The notes under the pieces were generated by a model, which saw only the letters and a list, made by a program, of their open reading frames with translations, was not told the origin of the DNA and did no database searches. 64,000 nucleotides of DNA from Chlorokybus atmophyticus (lineage: Eukaryota; Streptophyta; Chlorokybophyceae; Chlorokybales; Chlorokybaceae), in NCBI GenBank assembly GCA_009103225.1, contig RHPI01001507.1, forward strand, positions 574,765-638,764, in the 5' to 3' direction. Below, in pieces: positions 63,152-64,000 of the stretch (position 1 is the first letter of the stretch; the number at the start of each line of letters is the position of its first letter). The position numbers and the translations under genes are program-made.

Positions 63152-63541
63152 GTGATGCTTAGGCAGTGGTCCATAAGGGAGGTTAGGTTGGTTTGTTGGT
63201 AGGTTGGTAGGTTGGTAGGTTGCCGTGTAGTAAGTGAGGTAGCGTCTCAGCGACGCACTCTCACATGTTAGGTGTCAAGCACTAGGTAGCAGTAAAGCGC
63301 AGGTGTAGGAATGGTAGGCTCATGTCGTGGCTCATTGATGCCTGCGGTTAGTATTACATCATATGCGGATATATTAATATCTAGTTTCAACTTGGGTTGC
63401 ACTGTGCTGTGCTGCACAGGTAAGCATGTCAGGTGAACTACTGCCTACCCTGCGACAGATTGGGTGGTGCACTTTGTTGCATGCTTTTCATGTGCGCGGG
63501 AAGCTTTGCCTGTAGCTGAGTTTCAGCACTGCATGCTGCCA
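63152..63541 (+). other. 3' flank/UTR of sulfotransferase-B
   Basis: Matches 44226-44606 in the opposite orientation. It includes a short tandem run of ggtaggtt (about 63200-63225). Confidence 0.7.
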
Positions 63542-64000
63542 AGCATATCTTACAAGTTCGGCCAGTGTCGCCTGCACATCGTGTGAGGCTGTCTGAGCTG
63601 CAATTATCATATATAATACTTGCAGCAACATTTATGTTGCTGATTCACTCAGCTGTGGTGCGTGTGCGCCCGTGTGCTGATAGCCAGTCAGCATGTTAGG
63701 CTTGTTTGCTGCAACTAGGATGCGTATGTGCGCACGCGCTTTTACCGCATTGCATATGTTCTACACACACATCACCGCACCAAGGTCTCTGATACTTAGA
63801 GACACCAAATACACGAAACTTATACACATTACAATCACCTGGCCAAACACTATCCCTACTATATATACAACCACTAAAATTATCAAGAAGCAAGAACGAT
63901 GCCATAGCATCCTAACCAAGTTAAGGACAACCTGTGAGTATCGACCCGCACGGACGTAAGAAAAGGGTCAGTCAGCATGCAACACACGTGTCATCCCCCC
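63542..64000. other. Intergenic to window end, nothing recognised
   Basis: Short frames only. The window ends in a C-run. Confidence 0.4.

Overview
The window looks like nuclear DNA from a plant-lineage eukaryote, most likely a streptophyte (charophyte-type) alga. The evidence is: genes split by many GT-AG and a few GC-AG introns, a 17-exon aconitase of plant type, two NRT2 nitrate transporters carrying the C-terminal motif I know from land-plant NRT2 proteins, Ty3/gypsy chromovirus and Ty1/copia elements, long microsatellites and scaffold gaps (Ns at 15120-15314, 26040-26406 and 49797-50551). Gene density is low, with six host genes in 64 kb. The lineage call is an inference from protein motifs and architecture.

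Layout. 1-15 kb has no recognisable host gene: it holds foldback and short direct repeats, a possible reverse-transcriptase fragment, a 1.1 kb TA-rich microsatellite (8.0-9.1 kb) and degenerate dispersed repeats. 15.3-16.9 kb is an exact 805-bp tandem duplication next to a gap. 16.58-22.63 kb is a complete but disabled Ty3/gypsy chromovirus (minus strand) with 672-bp LTRs and a CAAAC target-site duplication. 25.3-26.7 kb is a three-exon gene for a secreted protein with two HxTx motifs, probably a 2H-phosphoesterase-like protein. 29.2-34.6 kb (minus) is aconitase. 37.76-37.88 kb is a MITE-like foldback.

38.7-63.2 kb is dominated by two copies each of an NRT2 nitrate transporter gene (N) and a PAPS-dependent sulfotransferase gene (S), in the order N(-) S(-) N(+) S(+). 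Each pair is an inverted duplication that includes UTR and 5' flank, but the order is not that of a simple palindrome. A degenerate non-LTR retroelement (54.8-57.6 kb, minus) and a 3'-truncated Ty1/copia element (57.7-59.35 kb, plus) lie between N-B and S-B.

Metabolically, nitrate import (NRT2), citrate/isocitrate interconversion (aconitase, mitochondrial and possibly cytosolic) and secretory-pathway sulfation (sulfotransferases) are independent roles. I see no operon-like logic beyond the co-duplication of nitrate transporter and sulfotransferase. All exon junctions were placed by hand from splice consensus and reading-frame continuity. The coding totals of all six gene models are divisible by three.
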